Assembly: GCF_021602585.1 (NCBI RefSeq)
Contig: NZ_BQIP01000001.1
Span: 248,001-312,000, forward strand
Direction of reading: 5' to 3'
DNA: 64,000 bases
DNA from: Pseudomonas faucium
GTDB lineage: Bacteria > Pseudomonadota > Gammaproteobacteria > Pseudomonadales > Pseudomonadaceae
Positions within the stretch are counted from its first letter, which is position 1. Each line of letters opens with the position of its first letter. Below, in pieces: positions 34,845 through 44,212 of this stretch. The notes under the pieces are model-generated. The model saw nothing but the letters and a program-made list of their open reading frames with translations, was not told the DNA's origin and did no database searches. The position numbers and the translations under genes were made by a program.

Positions 34845-34874
34845 GGGCGCAAGGCGCCCCCGGCTTTTTCAGGT

Positions 34875-34902
34875 AAAAAAAAGCCCCGGACTAAGCCGGG
34901 GC
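34875..34902 (-). terminator. Rho-independent terminator of the paaFGHIJK transcript
   Basis: On the minus strand GCCCCGGCTTAGTCCGGGGC forms a GC-rich hairpin followed by eight T. It begins about 20 bases after the paaK stop. Confidence 0.9.
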
Positions 34903-34922
34903 CACAAAAGGCAGCTGATGAG

Positions 34923-36242
34923 TCAGCTGGCCAACCGTTTGTCGAACACATGGCACGCCTTGCCCTCGGAGCGCTTGAGCGTCCCGCAGGGCTGCAGCCG
35001 CACCTGGGTGCTGATGCCGATGTAGGTCTTGATCTGCTTGGTCAATTCAGCGGCAATGAGCTTGCGCTGCGCCTCATCCAGGCTTTGGCATTCACCGCGC
35101 AACTCCACGTGCACCTCAACGCTGTCGAGATTGCCATTGCGATACAGATGAATCTCATAAAGCTCTGAAAGCTGTTTTATTTTAAGCACCTGCTCTTCGA
35201 TCTGCGTGGGGAACACGTTGACACCGCGAATGATCAGCATGTCGTCGCTGCGCCCGGTGATCTTGCCGATGCGCCGCATCGGCCGCGCCGTGCCCGGCAA
35301 CAGGCGGGTCAGGTCGCGGGTGCGGTAGCGCACCATCGGCAGCGCCTCCTTGCTCAGCGAGGTGAACACCAGCTCGCCGAGCTGGCCGTCGGGCAGCACC
35401 GCGCCGCTGACCGGGTCGATGATCTCGGGGTAGAAGTGGTCTTCCCAGATGGTCGGGCCGTCCTTGGTCTCGATGCACTCCATGGCCACGCCCGGGCCCA
35501 TGATTTCCGACAGGCCGTAGATGTCCAGGGCGTTGATGCCCAGGCGCTGTTCGATGGAGCGGCGCAACTCGTCGGTCCACGGCTCGGCGCCGAAGATGCC
35601 CAGGCGCAGCTTGAGGTCATTGGGGTCGATGCCCTGGCGTTCGATCTCGTCGGCCAGGTTGAGCATGTACGAGGGGGTGACCATGATGATGTCGGGCTGG
35701 AAGTCGCGAATCAGCTGCACCTGCTTCTCGGTCTGGCCGCCCGACATGGGGATCACCGTGCAACCCAGGCGCTCGGCGCCGTAGTGGGCGCCCAGACCGC
35801 CGGTGAACAGGCCGTAGCCGTAGGACACGTGCACCTTGTCGCCCTTGCGCCCGCCGGCGGCGCGGATCGAGCGGGCGACCACGTTGGCCCAGGTGTCGAT
35901 GTCGTTCTGCGTGTAGCCGACCACGGTCGGCTTGCCGGTGGTGCCGCTGGAGGCGTGCAGGCGCACCACCTCCTGCTGGGGCACGGCGAACATGCCGTAG
36001 GGGTAGTTGTCGCGCAAATCGTTCTTGCCGGTGAAGGGGAACTTCGCCAGGTCGTCGAGGGTTTTCAGGTCATCGGGGTGGGCGCCGCATTCGTCGAAAC
36101 GCTTGCGGTACAGCGGCACCTTGTCGTAGGCGTGCGCAAGGCTCCAGCGCAGGCGCTCCAGCTGGTGCTGGCGCAGCGCATCCACGCTGGCGGTTTCCAT
36201 CGGGTCCAGCAGGGCACGATCGGCTTCGTGGTACATGTTCAT
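34923..36242 (-). CDS. paaK: PaaK: phenylacetate-CoA ligase
   Basis: The 439-residue protein starts MNMYHEADRALLDPMETASVDALRQHQLERLRWSL. It has the adenylate-forming signatures RLHASSGTTGKPTVVGYT, LDIYGLSEIMGPG and GRSDDMLIIRGVNVFPTQIEE. It makes phenylacetyl-CoA from phenylacetate, CoA and ATP, the entry step of the pathway. Length equals the family norm. It is the last gene of the first paa transcript and is followed by a clear terminator. Confidence 0.97.
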   Translation of the reverse strand: MNMYHEADRALLDPMETASVDALRQHQLERLRWSLAHAYDKVPLYRKRFDECGAHPDDLKTLDDLAKFPFTGKNDLRDNYPYGMFAVPQQEVVRLHASSGTTGKPTVVGYTQNDIDTWANVVARSIRAAGGRKGDKVHVSYGYGLFTGGLGAHYGAERLGCTVIPMSGGQTEKQVQLIRDFQPDIIMVTPSYMLNLADEIERQGIDPNDLKLRLGIFGAEPWTDELRRSIEQRLGINALDIYGLSEIMGPGVAMECIETKDGPTIWEDHFYPEIIDPVSGAVLPDGQLGELVFTSLSKEALPMVRYRTRDLTRLLPGTARPMRRIGKITGRSDDMLIIRGVNVFPTQIEEQVLKIKQLSELYEIHLYRNGNLDSVEVHVELRGECQSLDEAQRKLIAAELTKQIKTYIGISTQVRLQPCGTLKRSEGKACHVFDKRLAS

Positions 36243-36354
36243 GGCATCACTCGAATTGTTCTTGTAGACCGGCGCCTGGCGTGCAAGCAGCAGGGCCGTG
36301 AGTGTCATGGACGCAGCATAACCGGCGGCGTCGCGTTCAGTAACAAGCCATTGG

Positions 36355-37575
36355 TCAGAGACGCTCGATGACCATGGCGATGCCTTGGCCCACGCCGATG
36401 CACATGGTGCACAGGGCGTAGCGTCCGGCGGTTTCTTCCAGCTCGTGCAGGGCGGTGGTGACCAGCCGCGCGCCGCTCATGCCCAGCGGGTGGCCGAGGG
36501 CGATGGCGCCGCCGTTGGGGTTGACCCGTGGGTCGTGGTCCTGCAGCCCCAGTTCGCGCAGCACCGCCAGGCCCTGGGCGGCAAATGCCTCGTTGAGCTC
36601 GATCACATCCATGTCGGCCAGCGACAGGCCGGTCAGGGCCAGCACCTTGCGGGTCGCCGGCACCGGGCCGATGCCCATGATGCGCGGCTGGACCCCGGCC
36701 ACCGCCATGCCGACGATCCGCCCACGCGGCTTGAGGCCATGGCGGCGCGCTGCTTCACTGCTGGCCAGCAGCAGGGCGCAGGCGCCGTCGTTGACGCCCG
36801 AGGCATTGCCGGCGGTGACGCTGCCGCCCTGGCGGAACGGCGTGCCGAGCTTGGCCAGTTGCTCGAGGGTGGTGTCGGCGCGCGGGTGTTCATCCTGCTC
36901 CACCTGCAAGGCCGGGCCTTTGCGCTGGGCAATGGTCACCGGCACGATTTCCCGCGCCAGGCGGCCACGCGCCTGGGCGGCGGCGGCCTTGTGCTGGCTG
37001 CGCAGGGCGAAGGCATCCTGGTCGGCGCGGGAAATGCCGAACTGGGCGGCGACGTTTTCTGCCGTTTCCGGCATCGAGTCGATGCCATGCCCGGCCTGCA
37101 TCAAGGGGTTGACGAAACGCCAGCCGATGGTGGTGTCGAACAGCTCGGCGCTGCGCCCAAATGCCTGTTCCGACTTGCCCATGACGAACGGCGCCCGCGA
37201 CATCGACTCGACGCCGCCGGCCAGCATCAGCCCGGCCTCGCCACAGCGCAGGGCGCGGGCGGCATTGCCGATGGCGTCCATGCCCGAGCCGCACAGGCGG
37301 TTGAGCGTGGTGCCCGGCACGCTGATCGGCAGCCCGGCCAGCAGCGCGGCCATGCGCGCGACGTTGCGGTTGTCTTCACCGGCCTGGTTGGCGCAGCCGA
37401 GGATCACGTCGTCGATGGCTTGCCAGTCCAGCTCCGGGTGGCGCTCGAGCAACGCCTTGATCGGTACCGCGGCCAGGTCGTCGGCGCGCACCTGGCTCAG
37501 GGCGCCACCGTAGCGGCCGATGGGCGTGCGCACGGCGTCGATGATCAGCGCCTCGGACAGGGTGTGTTCACTCAT
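36355..37575 (-). CDS. paaJ: PaaJ: 3-oxoadipyl-CoA / 3-oxo-5,6-didehydrosuberyl-CoA thiolase
   Basis: The 406-residue thiolase has [16 protein letters not shown] with the nucleophilic Cys, [45 protein letters not shown] with the catalytic His, and [10 protein letters not shown] with the second Cys. It splits C8 and C6 intermediates to acetyl-CoA and succinyl-CoA. It overlaps paaI by eight bases. Pseudomonas papers sometimes use other pha/paa letters for it. Confidence 0.95.
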   Translation of the reverse strand: MSEHTLSEALIIDAVRTPIGRYGGALSQVRADDLAAVPIKALLERHPELDWQAIDDVILGCANQAGEDNRNVARMAALLAGLPISVPGTTLNRLCGSGMDAIGNAARALRCGEAGLMLAGGVESMSRAPFVMGKSEQAFGRSAELFDTTIGWRFVNPLMQAGHGIDSMPETAENVAAQFGISRADQDAFALRSQHKAAAAQARGRLAREIVPVTIAQRKGPALQVEQDEHPRADTTLEQLAKLGTPFRQGGSVTAGNASGVNDGACALLLASSEAARRHGLKPRGRIVGMAVAGVQPRIMGIGPVPATRKVLALTGLSLADMDVIELNEAFAAQGLAVLRELGLQDHDPRVNPNGGAIALGHPLGMSGARLVTTALHELEETAGRYALCTMCIGVGQGIAMVIERL

Positions 37576-38023
37576 CTTGGGTCTCCTGCGCAAGCACCGT
37601 GCCGCGCACTTTGTAGGATTTGCCATGGAACAGGGCGACCAGTTCGCCGCGCTGGTTTTCGATGCGCACGTCATACAGCCCGGTACGCCCCTTGCGCGCC
37701 TGCTCGCTGGCCGTGGCCGTCAGCAGGTCGCCGCGCAGCGCCGGGGCGACATAGTCGATGCTGCAGCCCAGGGCGACGGTGGCTTCGTCGTAGCTGTTGC
37801 AGGCAAACGCGAACGCCGAGTCGGCCAGGGCGAACAAAAAGCCGCCGTGGCAGGTGCCGTGGCCCTGGATCATGTCGGCGCGCACCGGCATGCGCAGGCA
37901 CGCGCGGCCGGCACCGGCATCGATGAGGCTGATGCCTAGCGCCTGGGAGGCCTGGTCGCGGGAGAACATGGCGTCGGCGCAGGCCTGGGCCAGTTGGTCG
38001 GGGGTGCGGTGCAGGTCAGTCAT
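37568..38023 (-). CDS. paaI: PaaI: hotdog-fold acyl-CoA thioesterase
   Basis: The 151-residue protein has the hotdog thioesterase core [24 protein letters not shown], with the catalytic Asp in LADSAFAF, and [23 protein letters not shown]. PaaI clears dead-end phenylacetyl-CoA derivatives. It overlaps paaH at its start and paaJ at its end. Confidence 0.95.
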   Translation of the reverse strand: MTDLHRTPDQLAQACADAMFSRDQASQALGISLIDAGAGRACLRMPVRADMIQGHGTCHGGFLFALADSAFAFACNSYDEATVALGCSIDYVAPALRGDLLTATASEQARKGRTGLYDVRIENQRGELVALFHGKSYKVRGTVLAQETQDE

Positions 38024-39533
38024 GCAGGCGGGCTCCTTGGGCCGCTTGGCGGCGCAGCAGCAGGGAAGGGCGGTAGCGGCTTTCGCCGTAGCTGCGTTGC
38101 AGGTTGTCGAGCACGCGCAGGGTGTAGCCCAGGCCGATCTGCTCGGCCCAGGCCAGCGGGCCGCGCGGGTAATTGACCCCGGCGCGCATGGCCAGGTCGA
38201 TGTCGGCGGCGCTGCCGACGCCTTGCAGCACGGCGTCGGCCGCTTCGTTGGCGAGCATGGCCACGGTGCGCAGCACCACCAGGCCAGGCAGGTCGGCCAG
38301 TGCCGATACTTGCAGGCCGGCGCGCTGCAGCAAGGCCACCGCCTGATCGCGGGCCTGCTCGCAGGTATCGGCAGACCAGCTGATGGCGATGCGCGTGGCG
38401 CTGCGGTAATCCAGGGCCAGGTCGACCAGCACCAGGTTGCGCAGGCCGTCTTCACGGGCGCGCTGGCTGGCCAGGCGGCCATCGGACAGCGCCAGGGTCG
38501 CTTCGCCGACCTGGATCAGGCCATGGCCATCACGCTGGCTGACGCCAAGCCCGCTGTCGCGCAAGCGCTCGATGAGCGGCTGCATGACGCCCAGGTCGCC
38601 TTCGACCACGCAGTGCTCGACAGTCAGCGCGCTGTGCAGCACTGCCGGCTGCGGCCGCTGCGCGCCCTCGGCGTAGCGGTAGAAGCCCTGGCCACTTTTG
38701 CGCCCGAGGCGGCCAGCGTCGACCAGCTCTTTTTGCACCAGCGAGGGCTGGAAGCGGAAGTCGCCATAAAAGGCATCGAACACCGAGCAGGTAACGGCGT
38801 AGTTGACGTCATGGCCGATCAGATCGGTCAGCTCGAACGCGCCCATGCGAAAACCGCCGGCGTCGCGCAGCAGCGCATCCAGGGTGGCGCAGTCCGCCGC
38901 GCCTTCCTGCAGCAGGCGCAGGCTTTCAGCGTAGAACGGGCGGGCCACGCGGTTGACGATGAAGCCGGGGGTGGAGCGGGTGTACACCGGCTGCTTGCCC
39001 CAGGCCTTGGCGGTTTCATACACGGTGGCGGCAATCGCGGGCTCGGTGGCCAAGCCGCAGACCACTTCCACCAGGGCCATCAATGGCGCCGGGTTGAAGA
39101 AGTGCATGCCGATCACCTGCCCAGGCCGCTGCAGGCCAGCGGCGAGGCTGGTGATGGACAACGACGAGGTGTTGCTGGCGAGGATGCAGTCCGGCGCGCA
39201 CAGCGCTTCGAGCTGACGCAGCAGCCCTTGCTTGACCTGCAGGTTCTCGACGATGGCTTCGATCACCAGGCGCGCATCGGCCAGGGCCTCGATCGCCTCC
39301 ACCGGCTGCAGGCGGGCCACGATGGCGTGGTGGGCCTCGGCCTGCAGCTTGCCTTTTTCCACCAGGCGGCCGAGTTGCTGGTCGATGCCTGCCACGGCCT
39401 GGGCCGCCGCGCCGGGGCGGTTGTCGTAGAGCTTGACCGGGTGCCCGGCCTGGGCCGCGACCTGGGCGATGCCGGCGCCCATGGCACCGGCGCCGATGAC
39501 CGCCAGCAGGGCGTCAGTGTGCAGTGCGTGCAT
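38016..39533 (-). CDS. paaH: PaaH: 3-hydroxyadipyl-CoA dehydrogenase
   Basis: The 505-residue protein has the NAD-binding start LLAVIGAGAMGAGIAQVAAQAGHPVKLYD, ILASNTSSLSITSLA and IGMHFFNPAPLMALVEVV (catalytic His region). Two C-terminal 3-hydroxyacyl-CoA dehydrogenase domains follow, as usual for PaaH (about 475-510 aa). The ATG at 39533 is used. A TTG two codons earlier overlaps the paaG stop and could also serve. Confidence 0.95.
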   Translation of the reverse strand: MHALHTDALLAVIGAGAMGAGIAQVAAQAGHPVKLYDNRPGAAAQAVAGIDQQLGRLVEKGKLQAEAHHAIVARLQPVEAIEALADARLVIEAIVENLQVKQGLLRQLEALCAPDCILASNTSSLSITSLAAGLQRPGQVIGMHFFNPAPLMALVEVVCGLATEPAIAATVYETAKAWGKQPVYTRSTPGFIVNRVARPFYAESLRLLQEGAADCATLDALLRDAGGFRMGAFELTDLIGHDVNYAVTCSVFDAFYGDFRFQPSLVQKELVDAGRLGRKSGQGFYRYAEGAQRPQPAVLHSALTVEHCVVEGDLGVMQPLIERLRDSGLGVSQRDGHGLIQVGEATLALSDGRLASQRAREDGLRNLVLVDLALDYRSATRIAISWSADTCEQARDQAVALLQRAGLQVSALADLPGLVVLRTVAMLANEAADAVLQGVGSAADIDLAMRAGVNYPRGPLAWAEQIGLGYTLRVLDNLQRSYGESRYRPSLLLRRQAAQGARLHD

Positions 39534-39535
39534 GC

Positions 39536-40327
39536 TCAACGCCCCTTGAATGCCGGTGTGCGCTTGGTCATGAAGGCGCTGACGCCTTCACGGTAGTCCT
39601 CGCTGCGCCCGGCCAGGCGCTGCAGGTCGCGCTCCAGCTCCAGTTGCTGGTCGAAGCTGTTGTCGAAGCTGGCATTGAGGCTGCGCTTGATCAGCGCCAG
39701 GCCGTAGGTTGGCTGGCTGGCCAGGTGGCGCGCCAGGGTCATGGCCTCGTCGCGCAGGGCGGCATCGTCGACCACGCGGTGGATCAGCCCCCAACGCTCG
39801 GCCTGCTCGGCGCTCAGGCGCTCGCCGAGCATGGCCAGCGCCTTGGCCCGGGCCATGCCCACCAGGCGGGGCAGCAGCCAGGTGCCGCCAGAATCCGGCA
39901 CCAGGCCGATCTTGCAGAACGCCTGGATGAAGCTGGCCGAACGTGCTGCCAGCACCAGGTCGCAGGCCAGCGGCAGGTTGGCCCCGGCGCCCGCGGCCAC
40001 GCCGTTGACGGCGCAGATGACCGGCAGCGGCAGCTCGCGCAGGGTGCGCACCAGCGGGTTGTAGAAGCGCTCGATGGACTCGCCCAAGTCAGGCATTTCG
40101 GCCCCTGGTGCCACATTGCGGTCGGACAGGTCCTGGCCTGCACAGAAGCCGCGGCCTTCGCCGGTCAGCAGCAGCACCCGGGCCTGGCCGCTCTGGCGCA
40201 CTTGCTTGAGGGCTTCGCGCACCTCCAGGTGCATCGCGGTGTTGAAGCTGTTCAGCTGCTCGGGCCGGTTCAGCGAGAGGAGGGCGACGCCATCCTCGAT
40301 GGAAAACAGAATGTGCTGGAAAGTCAT
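39536..40327 (-). CDS. paaG: PaaG: 1,2-epoxyphenylacetyl-CoA isomerase
   Basis: The 263-residue crotonase-fold protein starts MTFQHILFSIEDGVALLSLNRPEQLNSFNTAMH. It has GRGFCAGQDLSDR for the CoA-binding loop, GVAAGAGANLPLACDLVLAA for the oxyanion hole, and FCKIGLVPDSGGTWLLPRLVG with the catalytic Asp. It isomerises the epoxide to oxepin-CoA. Confidence 0.95.
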   Translation of the reverse strand: MTFQHILFSIEDGVALLSLNRPEQLNSFNTAMHLEVREALKQVRQSGQARVLLLTGEGRGFCAGQDLSDRNVAPGAEMPDLGESIERFYNPLVRTLRELPLPVICAVNGVAAGAGANLPLACDLVLAARSASFIQAFCKIGLVPDSGGTWLLPRLVGMARAKALAMLGERLSAEQAERWGLIHRVVDDAALRDEAMTLARHLASQPTYGLALIKRSLNASFDNSFDQQLELERDLQRLAGRSEDYREGVSAFMTKRTPAFKGR

Positions 40328-40363
40328 CTCGGACTCGCTCCGTCAGGCAAGGGAAAGGGCAGG

Positions 40364-41137
40364 TCAACGGCCTTCGAACTGGGCCGTGCGTTTTTCCTGG
40401 AAGGCGCGGATGCCCTCGTTGCGGTCGGCGGTGCCGGCCAGCAGGGTGAAGGCATGGCGCTCGAAGCGCAGGCCGCTGGCAAGGTCGGTGTCGCCGGCCT
40501 TGAGCAGCGCTTCCTTGGCCAGGCGTACCGCCAGCGGCGCCTTGGCGGCGATGCTGCGGGCCACTTGCATGGCGCGCTCCACGGTCAGTTCGGGCTGGGT
40601 GAGTTCGCTGACCAGGCCGGCCTGCAGGGCATGCCCGGCGGTAATGGCTTCGCCGGTCAGCACCATCTGCATGGCCAGCGGCTTGCCCACGGCGCGCAGC
40701 AGGCGCTGGGTGCCGCCGGCACCGGGGATGATGCCCAGGTTGATTTCCGGCTGGCCGAAACGGGCGTCGACGCCGGCGATGACGATATCGGCGCACATCA
40801 CCAGCTCGCAGCCACCGCCCAGGGCGTAGCCGTTGACGGCGGCGACCAGGGGTTTGCTGAAGCCTGCGATGCGTTGCCAGTGGCCGACGCGGGGGTCGTT
40901 GAGGATGCCGACCAGGTCGCGTTCGGCCATCTCGCCGATGTCGGCGCCGGCGGCAAAGGCCTTGCGGCTGCCGGTGATGACCACGGCGCGGGTCTGCTCG
41001 TCACGGTCGGCGGCCTCCAGCTCGCTGGCCAGTTCCGCCAGCAGTTCGGTGCACAAGGCATTGAGCGCTTCGGGCCGTTGCAGGGTGACCAGGCGCACGC
41101 CGTGTTCAGGCGCTTGCACGTGGAGATAACGCGGCAT
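40364..41137 (-). CDS. paaF: PaaF: 2,3-dehydroadipyl-CoA hydratase
   Basis: The 257-residue enoyl-CoA hydratase starts MPRYLHVQAPEHGVRLVTLQRPEALNAL. It contains AFAAGADIGEMAE, NGYALGGGCELVMCADIVIA with one catalytic Glu, and FGQPEINLGIIPGAGGTQRLLR with the second. It is the first gene of the paaFGHIJK transcript, 281 bases from divergent paaY. Confidence 0.95.
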   Translation of the reverse strand: MPRYLHVQAPEHGVRLVTLQRPEALNALCTELLAELASELEAADRDEQTRAVVITGSRKAFAAGADIGEMAERDLVGILNDPRVGHWQRIAGFSKPLVAAVNGYALGGGCELVMCADIVIAGVDARFGQPEINLGIIPGAGGTQRLLRAVGKPLAMQMVLTGEAITAGHALQAGLVSELTQPELTVERAMQVARSIAAKAPLAVRLAKEALLKAGDTDLASGLRFERHAFTLLAGTADRNEGIRAFQEKRTAQFEGR

Positions 41138-41248
41138 GTGGGGGTCCTCGGGCTGCTCGCACGGCGCATCGCGTGGCCGGCGTTTATTGGAATTGTCTGC
41201 AGGGGCGACGGCAGGCCGTGCCCAGGTGGAGCCAGTATAAGCACCATG

Positions 41249-41287
41249 TGATACATGAATGCAATAGCAACACATCGTTCGTGTATC
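41249..41287. promoter_or_regulatory. Candidate PaaX operator between paaF and paaY
   Basis: TGATACATGAA (41249-41259) and TTCGTGTATC (41278-41287) are inverted half-sites (GATACAyGAA). They share the GATACA core with the paaA upstream region. They are 112 bases upstream of paaF and fit repression of the divergent promoters. Confidence 0.55.
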
Positions 41288-41371
41288 TTATAAGCGATTG
41301 CCTGATAGGCGCACCTTCTCTGCATACCCCGCATTTGGCAGGCTAGATAGGGTTTGACGAAAAACACATTT

Positions 41372-41380
41372 ACGATACAA
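41372..41380. promoter_or_regulatory. Additional GATACA half-site near paaY
   Basis: ACGATACAA lies 39 bases before the paaY ATG and matches the half-sites at 34686 and 41249. No paired arm is evident. Its role is uncertain. Confidence 0.35.
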
Positions 41381-41418
41381 GATCAGCAAACGTTGCGAAT
41401 CATTTCAGGATAAACGCC

Positions 41419-42018
41419 ATGCCTTGCTACCGCCTCGATGGCCTGACCCCAGTGGTCGACCCCACTGCCTATGTCCACCCCAGCGCCGTGCTGATCGGCG
41501 ACGTGATCGTCGGCCCGCACTGCTACGTGGGGCCGCTGGCCTCGTTGCGGGGTGATTTCGGCCGGATCGTGCTGGAGGAGGGCGCCAACCTGCAGGACAC
41601 CTGCGTGATGCATGGCTTCCCCGGTGGCGACACCGTGATCGAGCGTAACGGCCACGTCGGCCATGGCGCAGTGCTGCACGGTTGCCGGGTAGGCGAGGAC
41701 GCGCTGATCGGGATGAACGCCGTGGTAATGGACGGCGCCCATGTCGCGCCGCGCTGCATCGTCGCCGCCACGGCATTCGTCAAGGCCGGCTTCAGCTGCG
41801 CCGAACAGAGCCTGGTGATGGGCGCGCCGGCCCAGGTCAAGCGCCCGCTGAGCGACGAGGAACTGGCCTGGAAACAGCGCGGCACCGCCGAGTATCAGCG
41901 GCTGACCCAGCGCTGCATGGCCAGCCTGGTCGAGTGCCCGCCGCTGACCGAGGCCGAGGCCCAGCGCCCGCGCATGGGCGACGATGGTTTGCGCCCCAAA
42001 GGCGAGGCGGGCGCATGA
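41419..42018 (+). CDS. paaY: PaaY: hexapeptide-repeat CoA thioesterase
   Basis: The 199-residue protein is a left-handed beta-helix of gamma-carbonic-anhydrase type: VDPTAYVHPSAVLIGDVIVG, GPLASLRGDFGRIVLEEGANLQDTCVMHG, and GHVGHGAVLHGCRVG with the metal-binding His residues. PaaY hydrolyses toxic CoA by-products of the pathway. It precedes paaX by 74 bases. Confidence 0.94.
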   Translation: MPCYRLDGLTPVVDPTAYVHPSAVLIGDVIVGPHCYVGPLASLRGDFGRIVLEEGANLQDTCVMHGFPGGDTVIERNGHVGHGAVLHGCRVGEDALIGMNAVVMDGAHVAPRCIVAATAFVKAGFSCAEQSLVMGAPAQVKRPLSDEELAWKQRGTAEYQRLTQRCMASLVECPPLTEAEAQRPRMGDDGLRPKGEAGA

Positions 42019-42092
42019 ACCTGCCCGCGCGCCATGGCCAGGCAGGCCGCCGCACAGGTATAGTCGGTGCTTTCTCCGCGCACAGTTCCTCC

Positions 42093-43016
42093 ATGAGCAA
42101 CCTCGCCCCGCTGAATACCTTGATCACCCGCTTCCAGGAGCAGACCCCGATTCGCGCCAGTTCGCTGATCATCACCCTCTACGGGGATGCCATCGAACCC
42201 CATGGCGGCACGGTCTGGCTGGGTAGCCTGATCAACCTGCTGGAGCCGATCGGCATCAATGAACGGCTGATCCGCACCTCGATCTTCCGCCTGACCAAGG
42301 AAGGCTGGCTGACCGCCGAAAAAGTCGGCCGGCGCAGCTACTACAGCCTCACCGGCACCGGCCGGCGGCGCTTCGAAAAAGCCTTCAAGCGGGTCTACAG
42401 CCCAAGCCAGCCGGCCTGGGATGGCGCCTGGACCCTGGTGCTGCTGTCGCAGCTCGAAGCCGGCAAGCGCAAGGCCGTGCGCGAAGAGCTGGAATGGCAG
42501 GGTTTCGGCGTGATGGCGCCCAACGTGCTGGGCTGCCCGCGGGCTGACCGCAGCGACCTGGCGGCAACCTTGCGCGAGCTGGAGGCGGGCGACGACAGCA
42601 TCGTCTTCGAAACCCACACCCAGGAAGTGCTGGCCTCCAAGGCCCTGCGTGCGCAGGTGCGGGAGAGTTGGCGTATCGATGAACTGGGGCAGCAGTACAG
42701 CGAGTTCATCCAGCTGTTCCGGCCGCTGTGGCAGAGCCTGAAGGAGCAGCCCGAGCTCGATGCCCAGGACTGCTTCCTGGCGCGCACCTTGCTAATCCAT
42801 GAATACCGCAGGCTGTTGCTGCGCGACCCGCAGCTGCCCGACGAATTGTTGCCGGGCGACTGGGAAGGCAGGGCCGCACGCCAGCTGTGCCGCAACCTGT
42901 ATCGGCTGATCTTCGCCAAGGCCGAAGACTTGCTGAACTCCGCGCTGGAAACCGCAGACGGCCCGCTGCCGGATGTGAACGAGAGCTTCTACAAGCGCTT
43001 TGGCGGCCTGGCCTGA
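42093..43016 (+). CDS. paaX: PaaX: transcriptional repressor of phenylacetate catabolism
   Basis: The 307-residue protein starts MSNLAPLNTLITRFQEQTPIRASSLIITLYGDAIEPHGGTVWLGSLI. A winged-helix DNA-binding part follows (NERLIRTSIFRLTKEGWLTAEKVGRRSYYSLTGTG), then the PaaX C-terminal domain ending LLIHEYRRLLLRDPQLPDELLPGDWEG. It represses the paa promoters until phenylacetyl-CoA binds. Confidence 0.95.
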   Translation: MSNLAPLNTLITRFQEQTPIRASSLIITLYGDAIEPHGGTVWLGSLINLLEPIGINERLIRTSIFRLTKEGWLTAEKVGRRSYYSLTGTGRRRFEKAFKRVYSPSQPAWDGAWTLVLLSQLEAGKRKAVREELEWQGFGVMAPNVLGCPRADRSDLAATLRELEAGDDSIVFETHTQEVLASKALRAQVRESWRIDELGQQYSEFIQLFRPLWQSLKEQPELDAQDCFLARTLLIHEYRRLLLRDPQLPDELLPGDWEGRAARQLCRNLYRLIFAKAEDLLNSALETADGPLPDVNESFYKRFGGLA

Positions 43017-43023
43017 GCCACCC

Positions 43024-44055
43024 TCAAGCAACGCCCGCCTGGCTGAACGGCATCTGCAACGGGCGTTGCTCACCCAGCAACCAGTCGCAATAGCGCGCAA
43101 CACCTTGCTCGACGGTCGCCATGCCAGCCGCGAAGCCCACGCTGCGCAGGCGCTGCAGGTCGGCGCAGGTGTAGCACTGGTACTTGCCGCGCAAGTGCTC
43201 GGGAAACGCCGAATATTCCAGCACGCCTTCGCGCAAGGCCGCCTGCAGCGTCAACGGCGGCAGGCTTTCTTGCCCGCGCAGGCGGTTGATGACCGCCAGG
43301 GCAACGTCGTTGAAAGCCTGGGCGCGGCCGCTGCCGACGTTGAAGATGCCGCTGAGCTGCGGGTGATCGAGGAAGAACAGGTTGACCTTGACCACATCGT
43401 CCACTGACACGAAATCGCGCAGGTGGCCGCCGCTCGGGTAGTCGCCATACTGGCCGAACAGGCTGACCTTGCCATGGGCCTGGTACTGGTTGAAGCAGTG
43501 CAGCGCGACCGAGGCCATGGCGCCCTTGTGCTGCTCGCGTGGCCCGTAGACGTTGAAGTAGCGCAACCCGACGACCTGGCTGCGGGCAGCGGGCAGGTGC
43601 CGGCGCACATATTGATCGAAGAGGAACTTGGAGTAGCCGTAGACGTTCAGCGGCTGCTCATGTTCGCGCTGCTCGCGAAACACCTGGCCTGCGCCGTACA
43701 CGGCTGCCGAGGAGGCGTACAGCATCGGCACCTGTTGGGCCTGGGCGGCGCTGAACAGGTCACAGCTGTAGCGGTAGTTGTTTTCCATCATGAAGCGGCC
43801 GTCGCCTTCGACGGTGCTGGAGCAGGCGCCCTGGTGCAGCACGGCGCGTACCTTGCCGAACTGGCCTTGGCGCAGGCGCTCGATGAAGTCGTGCTTGTCC
43901 AGGTAGTCGGCGATGTCGCAGTCGGCGAGGTTGCGAAATTTGTCGCCATCGGTGAGGTCATCGACGGCGATGATCCGGGTTTCGTGGCGCTGGTTGAGCG
44001 CCTTGACCAGATTGCTGCCGATGAAACCGGCGGCGCCGGTCACGATAATGGTCAT
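43024..44055 (-). CDS. rfaD: ADP-L-glycero-D-manno-heptose 6-epimerase
   Basis: The 343-residue short-chain dehydrogenase-fold epimerase starts [40 protein letters not shown]. It contains [21 protein letters not shown], and [15 protein letters not shown] with the YxxxK pair. It makes the heptose precursor for the lipopolysaccharide inner core. It is slightly longer than E. coli RfaD (310 aa). It converges with paaX, and a CCCCCAG/CTGGGGG stem (44063-44097) lies just upstream. Confidence 0.93.
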   Translation of the reverse strand: MTIIVTGAAGFIGSNLVKALNQRHETRIIAVDDLTDGDKFRNLADCDIADYLDKHDFIERLRQGQFGKVRAVLHQGACSSTVEGDGRFMMENNYRYSCDLFSAAQAQQVPMLYASSAAVYGAGQVFREQREHEQPLNVYGYSKFLFDQYVRRHLPAARSQVVGLRYFNVYGPREQHKGAMASVALHCFNQYQAHGKVSLFGQYGDYPSGGHLRDFVSVDDVVKVNLFFLDHPQLSGIFNVGSGRAQAFNDVALAVINRLRGQESLPPLTLQAALREGVLEYSAFPEHLRGKYQCYTCADLQRLRSVGFAAGMATVEQGVARYCDWLLGEQRPLQMPFSQAGVA

Positions 44056-44212
44056 GCCTAGTCCCCCAGTGAGGGTGCGAAGTGCTCAGTCTGGGGGAGG
44101 AGGGGTGCAGCGGTATTAATCTGGATCAATGTTCGCGCCGGGCGCGTCGTCATCCCACTGTCATGTATTGAAATTTATTATTTCAATTTCTTAACACTCG
44201 GTTTCTACCCAC

